64,000 bases of DNA from Gracilibacillus orientalis (lineage in GTDB: Bacteria > Bacillota > Bacilli > Bacillales > Amphibacillaceae), in assembly GCF_900114645.1 (NCBI RefSeq), contig NZ_FOTR01000007.1, forward strand, positions 62,001-126,000, read 5' to 3'. This document shows positions 43,169-54,193 of this stretch, in pieces. Positions within the stretch are counted from its first letter, which is position 1. The number at the start of each line of letters is the position of its first letter. The position numbers were made by a program, and so were the translations under genes. The notes below the pieces were generated by a model. The model had not been told where the DNA came from. It saw only the letters and a program-made list of their open reading frames with translations, and searched no databases.

Positions 43169-43930
43169 TTAATATGCGTGATCGCTTCCGAAGAAGTTTT
43201 TGAATGATTGGATATTCGTATCACGGTTTAATGCTGCGATCGAAGTTGTTAAAGGAATACCTTTAGGACAAACTTGCACGCAGTTTTGTGAGTTACCACA
43301 TCCAGAGATTCCACCGTCGTCCATTAATGCTTCTAGACGTTCGCTTTTGTTCATCTCACCTGTTGGATGGGAGTTGAATAAGCGAACTTGTGATAATGCT
43401 GCAGGTCCAATGAAATCGGTACTGCTGTTCACATTTGGACATGCTTCCAGGCAAACACCACATGTCATACATTTTGATAATTCGTATGCCCATTGTCGTT
43501 TTTTCTCCGGCATTCTAGGGCCAGGACCAATATCGTGTGTACCATCGATTGGAACCCATGCTTTTACCTTTTTCAAGGAGTCAAACATGCGACTACGATC
43601 TACAACTAAGTCACGGACAACTGGAAATGTTGCCATCGGTGCAACACGAATTGGTTGTTCCAGTTTATCTACAAGTGTAGAACAAGCTTGACGTGGTTCC
43701 CCATTAATGACCATCGAACAAGCTCCACAAACTTCTTCTAAGCAGTTAGATTCCCATTGAATTGGAGCAACAGATTCTCCTTTTGCATTAACTGGATTTT
43801 TTTGTGTTTCCATCAATGCGGAGATGATATTCATATTCTTACGGTAACTTACCTTAAAAGTCTCCTCATACTCAGGGGACTCCGGGCTATCTTGACGAGT
43901 CACAATCAGTGTTAATTTCTCCTCTGCCAT
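43169..43930 (-). CDS. sdhB: Succinate dehydrogenase iron-sulfur subunit
   Basis: 253 aa. All cluster ligands are present: [2Fe-2S] in CLEEVCGACS...C, [4Fe-4S] in CMTCGVCLEACP, and [3Fe-4S]/[4Fe-4S] in CGNSQNCVQVCPKGIP. Passes electrons from SdhA to the membrane quinone site. It starts 16 bases after sdhA with GGGGG upstream. Confidence 0.97.
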   Translation of the reverse strand: MAEEKLTLIVTRQDSPESPEYEETFKVSYRKNMNIISALMETQKNPVNAKGESVAPIQWESNCLEEVCGACSMVINGEPRQACSTLVDKLEQPIRVAPMATFPVVRDLVVDRSRMFDSLKKVKAWVPIDGTHDIGPGPRMPEKKRQWAYELSKCMTCGVCLEACPNVNSSTDFIGPAALSQVRLFNSHPTGEMNKSERLEALMDDGGISGCGNSQNCVQVCPKGIPLTTSIAALNRDTNIQSFKNFFGSDHAY

Positions 43931-43946
43931 TTCTCGCTACCCCCTT

Positions 43947-45698
43947 TTATTTTTTCTTACTGTAATCACGTTTTCTCGGTTCGATTAGTGATACATCTAC
44001 ATCTTCATATTCGAATTTCGGTGCTTTAGTTGCTTCGTCAAAAGATGCTTTGGTTGTTTTAAGCCATTCTTCATCATTACGATCAGGGAATTCCGGTTTG
44101 AAATGTGCACCACGGCTTTCATTACGGTTGTAAGCTCCTTGCGTAATAACGCGTGCTAAATGAAGCATGTTTTTCAATTGACGAGTAAACATAACACCAG
44201 AGTTATTCCAGCGTGATGTATCATCCATATTGATGTTATCCCAACGTTCTATCAATTCCTGGATTTTTTCATCTGTTTTTAATAATTTTTCGTTGTCTCG
44301 TACAACGGTTACGTTATCTGTCATCCATTCACCAAGCTCTTTATGGATTTGATACGCATTCTCATCACCACGCATATTTAATAACGATTCAAATTTTTCC
44401 TCTTCTTCTTTTAATCGGTTATCAAATACAGTGGAAGGTACGTCTTCAACTGTTTTTTCCAGACCATCCATATATTTAATCGCATTAGGTCCGGCTACCA
44501 TACCACCATAGATGGATGATAGTAACGAGTTAGCTCCTAGACGGTTTGCTCCGTGTTGAGTGTAATCACACTCACCAGCAGCGAAAATACCAGGAATATT
44601 TGTCATTTGGTCAAAATCAACCCACAGACCACCCATTGAATAGTGTACTGCCGGGAAGATTTTCATTGGTACTTTACGAGGGTCTTCCCCAACAAACTTC
44701 TCGTAAATTTCAATGATACCGCCAAGCTTAACATCTAACTCTTTTGGATCTTTGTGTGAAAGGTCAAGATACACCATGTTTTCACCATTGATACCTAATT
44801 TTTGGTTTACACACACATCAAAAATTTCACGTGTTGCAATATCACGAGGTACTAGGTTACCGTATGCAGGATATTTCTCTTCTAGGAAATACCATGGCTC
44901 CCCGTCTTTATATGTCCAGAGACGACCACCTTCACCACGCGCAGACTCACTCATTAGACGAAGTTTATCGTCCCCTGGAATCGCAGTTGGATGAATTTGA
45001 ATGAACTCACCATTTGAATAAACTGCTCCTTGTAAATAAAGTGCAGCAGCTGCAGAACCAGTATTGATAACAGAGTTAGTCGATTTACCAAAGATAATAC
45101 CAGGTCCACCTGAAGCGAAAATAGTAGCATCTGCTTTAAATGCTTTTAGTTCATGAGACTTAATGTTTTGACCAATAATACCTCGTCCAACACCTTCATC
45201 ATCAATGATGGCTGAAATGAATTCCCAGCTTTCATATTTTGTTACTAAACCTTGCACTTCAAAGCGACGAACCTGCTCGTCTAAAGCATATAATAATTGT
45301 TGCCCTGTTGTCGCACCGGCGTATGCTGTACGGTGATGCTGTGTACCACCGAAACGACGGAAGTCAAGTAAACCTTCTGGTGTACGGTTAAACATAACTC
45401 CCATACGATCCAGCATATGTATAATTCCAGGTGCAGCATCACACATTGCTTTTACTGGTGGCTGATTGGCTAAGAAGTCACCACCGTAAACTGTATCATC
45501 TAAGTGTTCCCAAGGAGAGTCACCTTCCCCTTTTGTATTTACTGCACCGTTAATTCCACCTTGTGCACAAACAGAGTGAGACCTTTTTACAGGTACAATT
45601 GATAATAGATCAACGTGTACGCCTGCTTCTGCTGCTTTAATTGTGGCCATTAAACCTGCTAGACCACCACCAACAATAACAATATTGCGATCACTCAT
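43947..45698 (-). CDS. sdhA: Succinate dehydrogenase flavoprotein subunit
   Basis: 583 aa. FAD-binding GGGLAGL (residues 9-15), the flavinylated His in RSHSVCAQGGINGA, HHRTAYAG, and the active-site Arg region ESARGEGGRL. Oxidises succinate to fumarate at the inner face of the membrane. It belongs to the Gram-positive SdhCAB type. Operon order sdhC-sdhA-sdhB. Confidence 0.98.
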   Translation of the reverse strand: MSDRNIVIVGGGLAGLMATIKAAEAGVHVDLLSIVPVKRSHSVCAQGGINGAVNTKGEGDSPWEHLDDTVYGGDFLANQPPVKAMCDAAPGIIHMLDRMGVMFNRTPEGLLDFRRFGGTQHHRTAYAGATTGQQLLYALDEQVRRFEVQGLVTKYESWEFISAIIDDEGVGRGIIGQNIKSHELKAFKADATIFASGGPGIIFGKSTNSVINTGSAAAALYLQGAVYSNGEFIQIHPTAIPGDDKLRLMSESARGEGGRLWTYKDGEPWYFLEEKYPAYGNLVPRDIATREIFDVCVNQKLGINGENMVYLDLSHKDPKELDVKLGGIIEIYEKFVGEDPRKVPMKIFPAVHYSMGGLWVDFDQMTNIPGIFAAGECDYTQHGANRLGANSLLSSIYGGMVAGPNAIKYMDGLEKTVEDVPSTVFDNRLKEEEEKFESLLNMRGDENAYQIHKELGEWMTDNVTVVRDNEKLLKTDEKIQELIERWDNINMDDTSRWNNSGVMFTRQLKNMLHLARVITQGAYNRNESRGAHFKPEFPDRNDEEWLKTTKASFDEATKAPKFEYEDVDVSLIEPRKRDYSKKK

Positions 45699-45731
45699 TT
45701 TTACTCACTCCCTTTACTCCCTACTACTTAA

Positions 45732-46340
45732 TTAAACAAACGCGAACAATGCGCGGATACCGATATATGTTACTGCTAAGAAAACTAAAAGTGTTGCATA
45801 TGTAGCAATTTTTTGTGAGCGTGGTGTAACGGTAACACCCCAGCTTACTAAAAAGCTCCACAAACCATTTGCGAAGTGGAATGTAGTTGAAACCACACCA
45901 ATCACATAGAACCAGAACATGACTGGATTAGCCAAAATATTTTCCATTAATCCGTAATTCAATTCCTCTGTTCCCATTCCAATTTGAACACGTGTCTCCC
46001 ATACGTGCCACACAATAAATACAAGTGTAATAATACCTGTGATTCGTTGCAGATAGAACAACCAGTTACGGAAGAAGCCATAACGACTTACATTATTTTT
46101 TGCAACAAACACGATATACACACCTAATACTGCGTGGAATATAATAGGAAGAAAAATGATTAAGATTTCAAGCATGAGCCGGAATGGTAAATCATGCATG
46201 AATTGTGCTGCTCTGTTAAAGCTTTCAGGACCATAAACTGCAAAATGGTTTACAACCAAGTGCTGAATTAAAAAGATCCCGATTGGCACAACGCCTAATA
46301 GTGAATGTAACCTGCGATAAAAAAATTCCCTATTCTCCAC
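45732..46340 (-). CDS. sdhC: Succinate dehydrogenase cytochrome b558 subunit
   Basis: 202 aa, five transmembrane helices (RRLHSLLGVVPIGIFLIQHL at the start) with several His ligands for two hemes, typical of Bacillus SdhC. Anchors SdhAB and reduces menaquinone. GTG start preceded by GGGGGG. First gene of the operon. Confidence 0.96.
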   Translation of the reverse strand: MENREFFYRRLHSLLGVVPIGIFLIQHLVVNHFAVYGPESFNRAAQFMHDLPFRLMLEILIIFLPIIFHAVLGVYIVFVAKNNVSRYGFFRNWLFYLQRITGIITLVFIVWHVWETRVQIGMGTEELNYGLMENILANPVMFWFYVIGVVSTTFHFANGLWSFLVSWGVTVTPRSQKIATYATLLVFLAVTYIGIRALFAFV

Positions 46341-46404
46341 CTTTTGTGTACCCCCCTCTTGTTCAACTTAAATTCAACATACGACTCTTTTTTCATTAAA
46401 AACT

Positions 46405-46418
46405 TTAAAGCGCTTTAC
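46405..46418 (-). promoter_or_regulatory. Possible catabolite-responsive (cre-like) palindrome before sdhC
   Basis: TTAAAGCGCTTTAC contains the palindromic AAAGCGCTTT core of CcpA sites but mismatches at the outer positions. The gap 46341-46679 also has TCCCGTT/AACGGGA halves and no gene; it should hold the divergent promoters of sdhCAB and yslB. Confidence 0.3.
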
Positions 46419-46679
46419 ATCCCGTTGTAAGAATTCTTTTTTCGTTTCATCCCTCTAACGGGACTTCCCATCCAAAGATTTTCGTATATTGTTACCACAA
46501 CTATTGTACTTCTATCAGGAAAAAGCGTCAAGAAAACGAATTCTTTTTCTTCAATATTTGTCGATATATATTAGAAAATAGAGAAAGTTACTTTCTAATG
46601 ATTGCAGAAAACGTTAAAAAAGGTGATAATAGTTAGTAAAGAGTTAGGTTCTGATTGAGGTAAGAGAGGGGACAATCAA

Positions 46680-47105
46680 GTGACAAACAAAAAAACAAAC
46701 ATCGCGACAGTACTTGCCAACCTTCAAACAACCAGCAGTGGCTATGATTTAATTCGTTATGTGGGATTACCAGATATGCTGGGGCAAGAATCCGATCTTA
46801 TTTTATATGTTATGGGGAAAAACTTGGCCAGACAAGCGGAATGTGCAACAACAGAAGAAGTAAAGGAATTTTTTCAGCATGTTGGATGGGGAGAGTTGTG
46901 GTTAACACAAGAAAAACGACGTGGTTTTATTTATGAACTAGGCGGCAATCTAATTAAAGCACGATTGCAAACGTTAAAAGAAATTGACTTTCAACTAGAA
47001 GCAGGATTTCTAGCGGAAACAATGTATCATATAAGCAATAAAAGTTGTGAATGTGTAGCAGAAGTCAATAAAGATCACGTTATTTTACACGTTCTACATA
47101 ATTAA
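46680..47105 (+). CDS. yslB: DUF2507 protein, YslB-like
   Basis: 141 aa, resembling the 4-vinyl reductase-like/NO-binding fold family of small proteins (LPDMLGQESDLILYVMGKNL and CATTEEVKEFF). GTG start after GAGAGGGG. Divergent from sdhC, as in B. subtilis. Function not established. Confidence 0.85.
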   Translation: MTNKKTNIATVLANLQTTSSGYDLIRYVGLPDMLGQESDLILYVMGKNLARQAECATTEEVKEFFQHVGWGELWLTQEKRRGFIYELGGNLIKARLQTLKEIDFQLEAGFLAETMYHISNKSCECVAEVNKDHVILHVLHN

Positions 47106-47182
47106 AGCCCCTTATTCCTCATGGTCGGCTAAATGTTGGCCACGTCTTGTGGCCAACACCGACATTTTCGAAAAGGGACTTT
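47104..47182. terminator. Bidirectional terminator between yslB and uvrC
   Basis: Two nested stems: outer AAAGCCCCTT/AAGGGACTTT and inner TGTTGGCCAC/GTGGCCAACA. It ends both converging genes. Confidence 0.75.
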
Positions 47183-48959
47183 ATTCTTCTTCTTGAAGAT
47201 GATGTAATATATTCTCTGCAACGGGCTTCGGGATCCCTAATTTTACAATGGAGTCAACCGATGCCTGTTCTATTTCCTTTACAGATTTAAAATGAGTAAG
47301 TAATAATTTCTTCCTCTGAGCACCAACTCCATCAATATCATCTAATTTAGAACGGAAGGCACTTTTTCCTCTGAGCTGTCTGTGAAAAGTGATCGCAAAT
47401 CGATGCACTTCATCTTGTATCCGTTGAATAAAATAAAATTCCTGCGACCGACGATCAAGCTCCACTATTACTGGGGGATCGCCATATAATAATTCACTCG
47501 TACGGTGTTTATCATCTTTTGCTAAACCGCATAAAGGAATATCTAATCCCAGCTCATTTTCCAATACATCAATAGCTGCTGACATTTGTCCTTTAGCACC
47601 ATCGACAAGTATCAAGTCCGGCAGTGGTGCTCCTTCTTTTAATAGCCTTGTGTATCGCCTTCGTATCACCTCACGCATTGTCTCATAATCATCAGGACCA
47701 TCCACATGTTTAATTTTATATTTACGATATTCTTTTTTTGCTGGCTTACCGTCAATAAAAACAACCATCGCTGATACTGGATCCGTCCCCTGAATATTAG
47801 AGTTATCAAAGGATTCAATACGATGTGGTGTCTCAATGTGCAGTTTTTCTCCCAGGCTTTCGACAGCACGAATGGTACGTTCTTCGTCTCGTTCAATCAA
47901 ACTGAATTTTTCCTGTAGGGCAATTTCCGCATTTTTCTTTGCTAATTCTACTAATTCTTTTTTGCGACCTCGCATTGGAATATGAACATCAACTTCTAAT
48001 AATTGCTTTAATAAATCGACATCTGTCGGAATTGGTACAAGAATTTGCTTCGGCTTTGGATGATGATGGTGCATGTAAAAACTTCCGATAAAACTTAGGA
48101 ACGTTTCCTCTGGTTCATCGTAAAACGGAAATATCGAAATATCTCGTTCAATTAATTTTCCTTGGCGTATAAAGAATACCTGCACACACATCCAGCCTTT
48201 GTCATAGGTGAAATTAAACACATCACGGTCTACCTGGTCTTTCATGGTCATCTTTTGTTGTTCCATTACCGACTCAATATGCTGGATCAGATCACGAAAT
48301 TCTTTGGCCCGCTCGAAATTTAAATCCTCAGAAGCTGTGAGCATTTTTTCTTTTAATTCTGTTTTTATATTTCCGTACCCACCATTTAAAAAGCTTGTGA
48401 TTTCCTGAGTGATTTTGCGGTACTCTTCCTTGGATGGTGGAGTATCGGAGCATGCTAAGCATTGATCCATATGATAATACAAACAATGCCGCCCTTTTGG
48501 ATTATTGCACTTTCGCAACGGGTATAACCGGTCTAATAACTTTTTAGTTTCCCTCGCCGCCAATACGTTAGGATAAGGTCCGAAGTATTTACCCTTGTCC
48601 TTTTTAACTTTTCTAGTAATAATTAAACGCGGATGACGTTCGTTTGTAATTTTTAAAAAAGGATAAGATTTATCATCTTTCAACAGTACATTATATCTCG
48701 GGTCATATTTTTTGATTAAGTTCATTTCAAGAATCAGTGCTTCTATTTCTGAACTTGTGACGATATATTCAAAATCTTTGATCTCACGAACGAGACGCTG
48801 TGTTTTTTGATCATTAGCCCCAATAAAATAAGAACGAACCCGGTTACGAAGGATTTTCGACTTCCCAACATAGATAACAGTTCCATGTTTATCCTTCATT
48901 AAATAACAGCCAGGTTGCGCCGGTAATACCGCCAATTTCTCCTTAATATGTTCTTTCAC
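47181..48959 (-). CDS. uvrC: UvrC, excinuclease subunit C
   Basis: Makes both incisions in nucleotide excision repair. 592 aa. N-terminal GIY-YIG nuclease ([18 protein letters not shown]), UVR domain near residues 200-235, the RNase H-like endonuclease with [15 protein letters not shown], and C-terminal helix-hairpin-helix ([15 protein letters not shown]). I chose the GTG at 48959 ([10 protein letters not shown]) with AAGGGGGG upstream instead of an ATG 60 bases earlier. The lysC gene found nearby in B. subtilis is absent here. Confidence 0.97.
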   Translation of the reverse strand: MKEHIKEKLAVLPAQPGCYLMKDKHGTVIYVGKSKILRNRVRSYFIGANDQKTQRLVREIKDFEYIVTSSEIEALILEMNLIKKYDPRYNVLLKDDKSYPFLKITNERHPRLIITRKVKKDKGKYFGPYPNVLAARETKKLLDRLYPLRKCNNPKGRHCLYYHMDQCLACSDTPPSKEEYRKITQEITSFLNGGYGNIKTELKEKMLTASEDLNFERAKEFRDLIQHIESVMEQQKMTMKDQVDRDVFNFTYDKGWMCVQVFFIRQGKLIERDISIFPFYDEPEETFLSFIGSFYMHHHHPKPKQILVPIPTDVDLLKQLLEVDVHIPMRGRKKELVELAKKNAEIALQEKFSLIERDEERTIRAVESLGEKLHIETPHRIESFDNSNIQGTDPVSAMVVFIDGKPAKKEYRKYKIKHVDGPDDYETMREVIRRRYTRLLKEGAPLPDLILVDGAKGQMSAAIDVLENELGLDIPLCGLAKDDKHRTSELLYGDPPVIVELDRRSQEFYFIQRIQDEVHRFAITFHRQLRGKSAFRSKLDDIDGVGAQRKKLLLTHFKSVKEIEQASVDSIVKLGIPKPVAENILHHLQEEE

Positions 48960-49053
48960 CACTTCACCCCCCTTATATTCGTGATGTTTATCTCTATTTG
49001 GGTTCTTCGATCTAAACATTATTATAGAATAAAAAAAGACTCTTTCCGTAAAG

Positions 49054-49093
49054 AATCCCTTATTATAGGGTAAGTTCTCTATAATAAGGGATT
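49054..49093 (-). terminator. Terminator of trxA
   Basis: A perfect 15-bp stem (AATCCCTTATTATAG and its complement) just past trxA. Confidence 0.8.
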
Positions 49094-49104
49094 ATCTCGT
49101 TTTA

Positions 49105-49419
49105 TTATGCGTGTTTGTTGATTATTTCAACAAGTGCTTCTTTTGGTTGGTAACCAACAACTTGTTCTACTACTTCACCATCTTTGAAAAGTAGAAGTGT
49201 TGGAATACTCATAACACCGTATTTTCCAGCTGTTTCTTGGTTCTCATCAACATCAAGTTTTACAATTTTAACTGTGTCGCTCATTTCACCATCTATTTCT
49301 TCTAGGACTGGTGCAATCATTTTACATGGTCCACACCAAGTAGCCCAAAAATCAGCTATTACTAATCCCTCGCTAGTTTCATTACCAAAAGTGCTATCGC
49401 TAGCTGCTACAATTGCCAT
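49105..49419 (-). CDS. trxA: Thioredoxin
   Basis: 104 aa with the active site ATWCGPCK (Cys about residues 28 and 31), cis-Pro in SIPTLLLF. Cytosolic disulfide reductant. ATG at 49419 after AAGGAGG. Upstream of uvrC as in B. subtilis. Confidence 0.98.
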   Translation of the reverse strand: MAIVAASDSTFGNETSEGLVIADFWATWCGPCKMIAPVLEEIDGEMSDTVKIVKLDVDENQETAGKYGVMSIPTLLLFKDGEVVEQVVGYQPKEALVEIINKHA

Positions 49420-49523
49420 TAAGAATTCCTCCTTCATTATTCCGATTTCTTTACAAGTATAACATTGACAAAAAAATCATCCTAGTACTTTGCTTATAGT
49501 TATTATATGATTGCAAAAAAATA

Positions 49524-49604
49524 CTATACAGTCATCACATAGTAGATTCCGATAGCTAAAAAGATGACTGCTATCACGATTAATACATAGGCTAAAGTTT
49601 TCAC
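49524..49604 (-). CDS. 26-aa single-helix membrane peptide
   Basis: A GTG start after AAAGGAG opens MKTLAYVLIVIAVIFLAIG, one helix with short tail, stop at 49524. Placed 12 bases after the yshE stop and so possibly the last gene of the mutS2 operon. In B. subtilis the etfBA genes are found at this position. Too short for a family call. Confidence 0.45.
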   Translation of the reverse strand: MKTLAYVLIVIAVIFLAIGIYYVMTV

Positions 49605-49616
49605 AATGCCACTCCT

Positions 49617-50024
49617 TTACTGGATGCTTGACCCGATAACATAGGATAATCCGACGGAAATAACCAGTGATATAAAACCAACAGCCCTATTATCATTGGC
49701 AATTTCCTGATCGATTTTATAGGTTGGTGTTAAAAATTCAAAGATAAAATATCCGAACAACAGTAACAGAAAGCCATATCCACCCCATGCAATGCTTTCT
49801 AAGATCGTATCATTGTGTTCTATAGAGTATCGGATGATATTAGCAATCCCAAATATTTTCCCGCCTGTTGCCATCGCAACGCTGAAATTGCCTTGTTGAA
49901 TTTCTTCCCAATTTTTATAAGAAGTGACAAGCTCAAAAATAACCAGAAATAGTACTAAACATAAAATGGCAACACTATAACGAGCTGCGGTTTCAACAAA
50001 TAAGTTTCCCCAAAAGTCAGACAT
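49617..50024 (-). CDS. yshE: DUF350 membrane protein, YshE-like
   Basis: 135 aa, four helices; typical DUF350 pattern (ATGGKIFGIANIIRYSI and AVGFISLVISVGLSYVIG). Follows mutS2 as yshE does in B. subtilis. Function not known. GGAGG precedes the ATG. Confidence 0.85.
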   Translation of the reverse strand: MSDFWGNLFVETAARYSVAILCLVLFLVIFELVTSYKNWEEIQQGNFSVAMATGGKIFGIANIIRYSIEHNDTILESIAWGGYGFLLLLFGYFIFEFLTPTYKIDQEIANDNRAVGFISLVISVGLSYVIGSSIQ

Positions 50025-50038
50025 GACATAGCCTCCTT

Positions 50039-52390
50039 TTATTTTAATTCCAGCATGGTGACACCAAGGCCACCTTCACCCATATTACCATCACGTGCAC
50101 TCGTAATTTTAGAATGTTTTCGGGCAAAATCTTTAACCCCTTTTCTTAGTGCTCCGGTTCCTTTTCCATGGATGATTGATACTTTGTTATAACCTGCAAG
50201 CAGGGCATCGTCAATATATTTCTCCAGTTGTTGCACAGCATCTTCAAAACGTTCCCCGCGCAAATCTAACTCTGGTTTGACGAGATACCCGGAACCTCTG
50301 ACCGTTGCTAATGGTCTTTCCATTTTTGGCTCTTCTCTTCTAATAAATAAAATATCTTTTCGTTTGGCTTTCATTTTCATTATACCAATCTGCACCTGAA
50401 ATTCGTTTTTGCCTGTTTGTTCGATAATAGTTCCTTTTTGATCTAGTGTTAATAATCGGACCTCATCACCAGGCTTTAACGTTTTTGCTTTGTCATCATC
50501 AATGGTTGGTTCCTGTTTTTTGTCCTGCTTTTTCGTTAAATTAGGTCTGGCATCATTTAATAATTTCTTTGCTTCTATCCATTCATGCTCTTTTAATTCT
50601 GCCTCTGTTTGCATATTGCGTAGTTCCGCAACTATTATTTCTGCTTCTTCACGTGCTTTGGTAACTGCCTTTTCTGCTTTTTCTTCTGCTTTCTTGTATA
50701 AAGTTTCGCGATCTTTTTCAAATTGCTGCCACTGTTTTTCCAAGTCACGTTTTAACTGTTCTGCACCTTCTAAAATATCGTTAGCATCTTCATAATCGGT
50801 TTCTGCCTTTCGACGTGAATCTTCAAGAGAAGCGATCATATTTTCCACACTTTTCGAATCGGTACCGATATGACTTTTGGCATCCTCAATAATTGATTCA
50901 TGTAAGCCTAGACGCTTGGAAATTTCAAATGCATTACTCCGTCCTGGCACACCGATTAACAATCGATATGTTGGCTTTAATGTTTGGATATCGAATTCAA
51001 CTGACGCGTTAACCACGCCGTCACGGTTGTATCCATATGCTTTTAGTTCTGGATAGTGTGTTGTGGCAATAACTCGCGCCTTTTTACTCAGGACACGATC
51101 GAGAATAGACATCGCAAGTGCTGCCCCTTCTTGTGGATCTGTACCTGCACCAAGCTCATCGAATAAAAGCAATGATTTTTCATTAAAGTTATTAAGGATG
51201 TCTACTATGTTTGTCATATGAGAGGAAAAAGTACTTAAGCTTTGCTCAATCGACTGCTCATCCCCTATATCTGCGAAAACATCCGAGAATACTGCTAATT
51301 CACAACCGTCCAGTGCTGGGACCTGTAAGCCAGACTGTGCCATTAACGTACATAGGCCAACCATTTTTAATGTCACCGTTTTACCACCAGTGTTGGGACC
51401 TGTGATAACTATAGCAGTGAATGCTTCGCCTAATTCAACATCATTTGCCACGACTTCATCTGAAAGGATCAGCGGATGTCGTGCCTGCTTCATCTTAATC
51501 ACACCACGATCATTCATCGTTGGTCTGCTTGCTTTCATTTGATGACTTAGTTTTGCTCTTGCAAAAATAAAATCTATCTCTTCCAGAGCTTCGACGTTTT
51601 GTAATAAAAACTCTTCATCAGCTGCTATTCGTTGCGATAAATCTTTTAATATCCGTTCGATTTCCCGCTTTTCTTCGACTCGAGCCTCTTGTAATTGATT
51701 ATTTAATTCCACAACTGATTGTGGCTCCATAAACAATGTTTGAGCTGATGCCGATTGGTCATGGACGATACCGCCAATTGCAGAGCGATATTCTTGTTTC
51801 ACTGGTATCACATAACGATCATTACGAATGGTAATAATCGCATCAGACAGCATTTTAGCTTTCGTTTTTGTAAGATTATCTAAACGGTCACGTACTTTAT
51901 TTTCATTGGTACGTATTCTGGAACGCAATCCGCGTAGTTTATCGGAGGCTCCATCCATCATATGCCCATGATCATCAATACAGCTTTTGATCTCTCGTTC
52001 TAATTCATTCAATGGTACAATTTCATCCGCTAATTCCTGGATAATCGGTAATTCGATATCTTCCAATTTATCAATAAATAGTTTTAGCTGTTTCCCACCG
52101 TAAATTGTGCTTGCTACATCGAGACATTCATGCGTACTTAATATACCTCCGATAACAGCTCTTTTTACATGGGGTTTAATATCAAAAATCCCACCTAGCG
52201 GGACATTTCCTTTTAAGCGGATGACGTGATAAGCTTCGTCTGTTTCGTTTTGCCATTTCATGACTTGATCGAGATCCGTTGATGGCTTCAGCTTTCGTAT
52301 TTTTTCAATCCCTAGGGAAGAAGCTGCTTTGTCGACTAGCTGTTCAATAATTTTATGATATTCTAAAACATTGAGAATTCGGTTATTCAT
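50039..52390 (-). CDS. mutS2: MutS2, Smr-domain DNA/ribosome-processing ATPase
   Basis: 783 aa. MutS-like ATPase core with Walker A GPNTGGKT (near residue 335), Walker B region [13 protein letters not shown], a long coiled coil (about 510-630), a KOW-like segment and C-terminal Smr nuclease domain ([21 protein letters not shown]). MutS2 suppresses recombination and rescues collided ribosomes in B. subtilis. Start ATG at 52390 with AAGGAGG, rather than an in-frame ATG 18 bases earlier. Confidence 0.96.
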   Translation of the reverse strand: MNNRILNVLEYHKIIEQLVDKAASSLGIEKIRKLKPSTDLDQVMKWQNETDEAYHVIRLKGNVPLGGIFDIKPHVKRAVIGGILSTHECLDVASTIYGGKQLKLFIDKLEDIELPIIQELADEIVPLNELEREIKSCIDDHGHMMDGASDKLRGLRSRIRTNENKVRDRLDNLTKTKAKMLSDAIITIRNDRYVIPVKQEYRSAIGGIVHDQSASAQTLFMEPQSVVELNNQLQEARVEEKREIERILKDLSQRIAADEEFLLQNVEALEEIDFIFARAKLSHQMKASRPTMNDRGVIKMKQARHPLILSDEVVANDVELGEAFTAIVITGPNTGGKTVTLKMVGLCTLMAQSGLQVPALDGCELAVFSDVFADIGDEQSIEQSLSTFSSHMTNIVDILNNFNEKSLLLFDELGAGTDPQEGAALAMSILDRVLSKKARVIATTHYPELKAYGYNRDGVVNASVEFDIQTLKPTYRLLIGVPGRSNAFEISKRLGLHESIIEDAKSHIGTDSKSVENMIASLEDSRRKAETDYEDANDILEGAEQLKRDLEKQWQQFEKDRETLYKKAEEKAEKAVTKAREEAEIIVAELRNMQTEAELKEHEWIEAKKLLNDARPNLTKKQDKKQEPTIDDDKAKTLKPGDEVRLLTLDQKGTIIEQTGKNEFQVQIGIMKMKAKRKDILFIRREEPKMERPLATVRGSGYLVKPELDLRGERFEDAVQQLEKYIDDALLAGYNKVSIIHGKGTGALRKGVKDFARKHSKITSARDGNMGEGGLGVTMLELK

Positions 52391-52408
52391 AAACGGACCT
52401 CCTTCCAT

Positions 52409-54121
52409 TTATTTCTCTAAAAATTGTTTCAACTGTTCTTTTGTCCACGTATTAACTACCGTTTGTTTTTTCAATTTACCTCGTCTTGCCGTGCCTACAC
52501 CTGCAGTCATGTCTTCTAACATGGCATAGCTATGAGCATCGGTATTAATGGCTATATTCACGTCTTCTTGTTGTGCCAGTTCTACCCATTTTGCAGCTAA
52601 GTCAAGACGATTAGGATTAGCATTTAATTCTAAAATTGTATTAGTATCTTTTGCTTTTCCAATCAACCATTCTACATCAACAGGGTATCCGTCTCTTCGA
52701 CCTAGAAGTCTGCCGGTTGGATGAGCAATCATATCAACATTCGGGTTTTCGAGCGCATTAAGTAAGCGATCATGAATCTTTTCCTGGGATTGCCCGAAAC
52801 TGGAGTGAATGGATGCAATCACAAAATCAAGCTCTTGTAAGAAATCGTCATCAAAGTCTAAGCGCGCATCAGGTAAAATATCCATTTCAATCCCTGCAAA
52901 TAGGTGAATGTCTGGATGTTTGGCCTGTACTTGCTCAATTTCTTTTCGTTGTAATCTTAAGCGGTCTTCATTTAAACCATTAGCTACTCGTAGATACTTG
53001 GAATGATCGGTAATCGCAATATATTCGTATCCCTTTTCTTTCGCACGAATCACCATCTCTTCCAATGATTGAGCACCATCACTCCAGGTGGTGTGCATAT
53101 GTAAATCTCCACGTATAGCATCTTCATGCACTAAATCAATCTCCGTTTTTGCTAGTTCTATTTCATCTTTTCCTTCACGTATCTCTGGTGGAATATAATG
53201 AAGATCGAAACTTTCATAAAACGCTTCTTCTGTATCAAATGTTTCTACTTCTCCAGTTTCTACATCTTCTACACCATATTCACTAATTTTTTTACCTTGT
53301 GCTTTTGCAAGCTGTCGCATCTGGACATTGTGATCTTTGGAACCGGTGAAATGATGTAATGTAGTTGGAAATTCTTTATCTGTTACTAAGCGGAAGTCCA
53401 CACTGATATCATAACGACCCTCTACGACGATAGATACTTTAGTATCTCCTGCCGCAATTGTATCGATACGGTCTTCAAATTGTAAGAGTTTGTCGCGCAC
53501 CACTTCCGGTGCATCCGTTGCTATGATAAAGTCTAGATCTTTAACTGTCTCACGAAAACGCCGCATACTTCCTGCTATGGAAAATTGTTTGATCTCCTCA
53601 ATCGTATGAAGAAAAGCTTCAATTTTTTCTACAATAGGCACCACCATGGGCACAGGCAGACGTTCCGGTCGAGCTCCAGCACTGTTTAAAGTTTCTAATA
53701 TTTTTTCTTCGGTCTTTTTACCAAAGCCTTTTAATACTTGTATTTTGCCTTTTTCACAAGCTTCTCTTAACGTTTTCTCATCAACGACTTGTAACTCGTG
53801 ATAAAGTTTAGCTAATTTCTTCCCTCCAAGACCTTGAAGGTTTAATAATGGTATTAATCCTTTCGGCACTTCTGTTTCTAATTGCTTTAATGTGTCTGAT
53901 TCACTATTTTCAACAAACTCGGTAATTACCGCTGCTGTTCCTTTGCCAACTCCTTGTAATTTCGTGAAGTCGTCTATTTCTGTTAAAGAACGGTCGTCTC
54001 GTTCCAGCGCTTGTGCTGCTTTACGGTAAGCAGAAATTTTGAATGGATTTTCGCCTTTTAATTCAAGATAAGTTGCTATTTTTTCTAATAGTTTGATGAC
54101 ATCTTTTTTATTAACAGACAT
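52409..54121 (-). CDS. polX: DNA polymerase/3'-5' exonuclease PolX
   Basis: 570 aa: N-terminal helix-hairpin-helix/8-kDa region, Pol-beta nucleotidyltransferase (IAGSMRRFRETVKDLDFII), and C-terminal PHP domain with DLHMHTTWSDG and metal-binding HSSF and HPTGR. Gap-filling in base excision repair. Start GAGGGAAACAAG ATG. It lies 18 bases before mutS2. Confidence 0.96.
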   Translation of the reverse strand: MSVNKKDVIKLLEKIATYLELKGENPFKISAYRKAAQALERDDRSLTEIDDFTKLQGVGKGTAAVITEFVENSESDTLKQLETEVPKGLIPLLNLQGLGGKKLAKLYHELQVVDEKTLREACEKGKIQVLKGFGKKTEEKILETLNSAGARPERLPVPMVVPIVEKIEAFLHTIEEIKQFSIAGSMRRFRETVKDLDFIIATDAPEVVRDKLLQFEDRIDTIAAGDTKVSIVVEGRYDISVDFRLVTDKEFPTTLHHFTGSKDHNVQMRQLAKAQGKKISEYGVEDVETGEVETFDTEEAFYESFDLHYIPPEIREGKDEIELAKTEIDLVHEDAIRGDLHMHTTWSDGAQSLEEMVIRAKEKGYEYIAITDHSKYLRVANGLNEDRLRLQRKEIEQVQAKHPDIHLFAGIEMDILPDARLDFDDDFLQELDFVIASIHSSFGQSQEKIHDRLLNALENPNVDMIAHPTGRLLGRRDGYPVDVEWLIGKAKDTNTILELNANPNRLDLAAKWVELAQQEDVNIAINTDAHSYAMLEDMTAGVGTARRGKLKKQTVVNTWTKEQLKQFLEK

Positions 54122-54193
54122 CTTGTTTCCCTCACTTTTTAGTATTCTACATGTGAAATACCCTTGCTTACTCCAGTGGCAAGGGTATATGGA

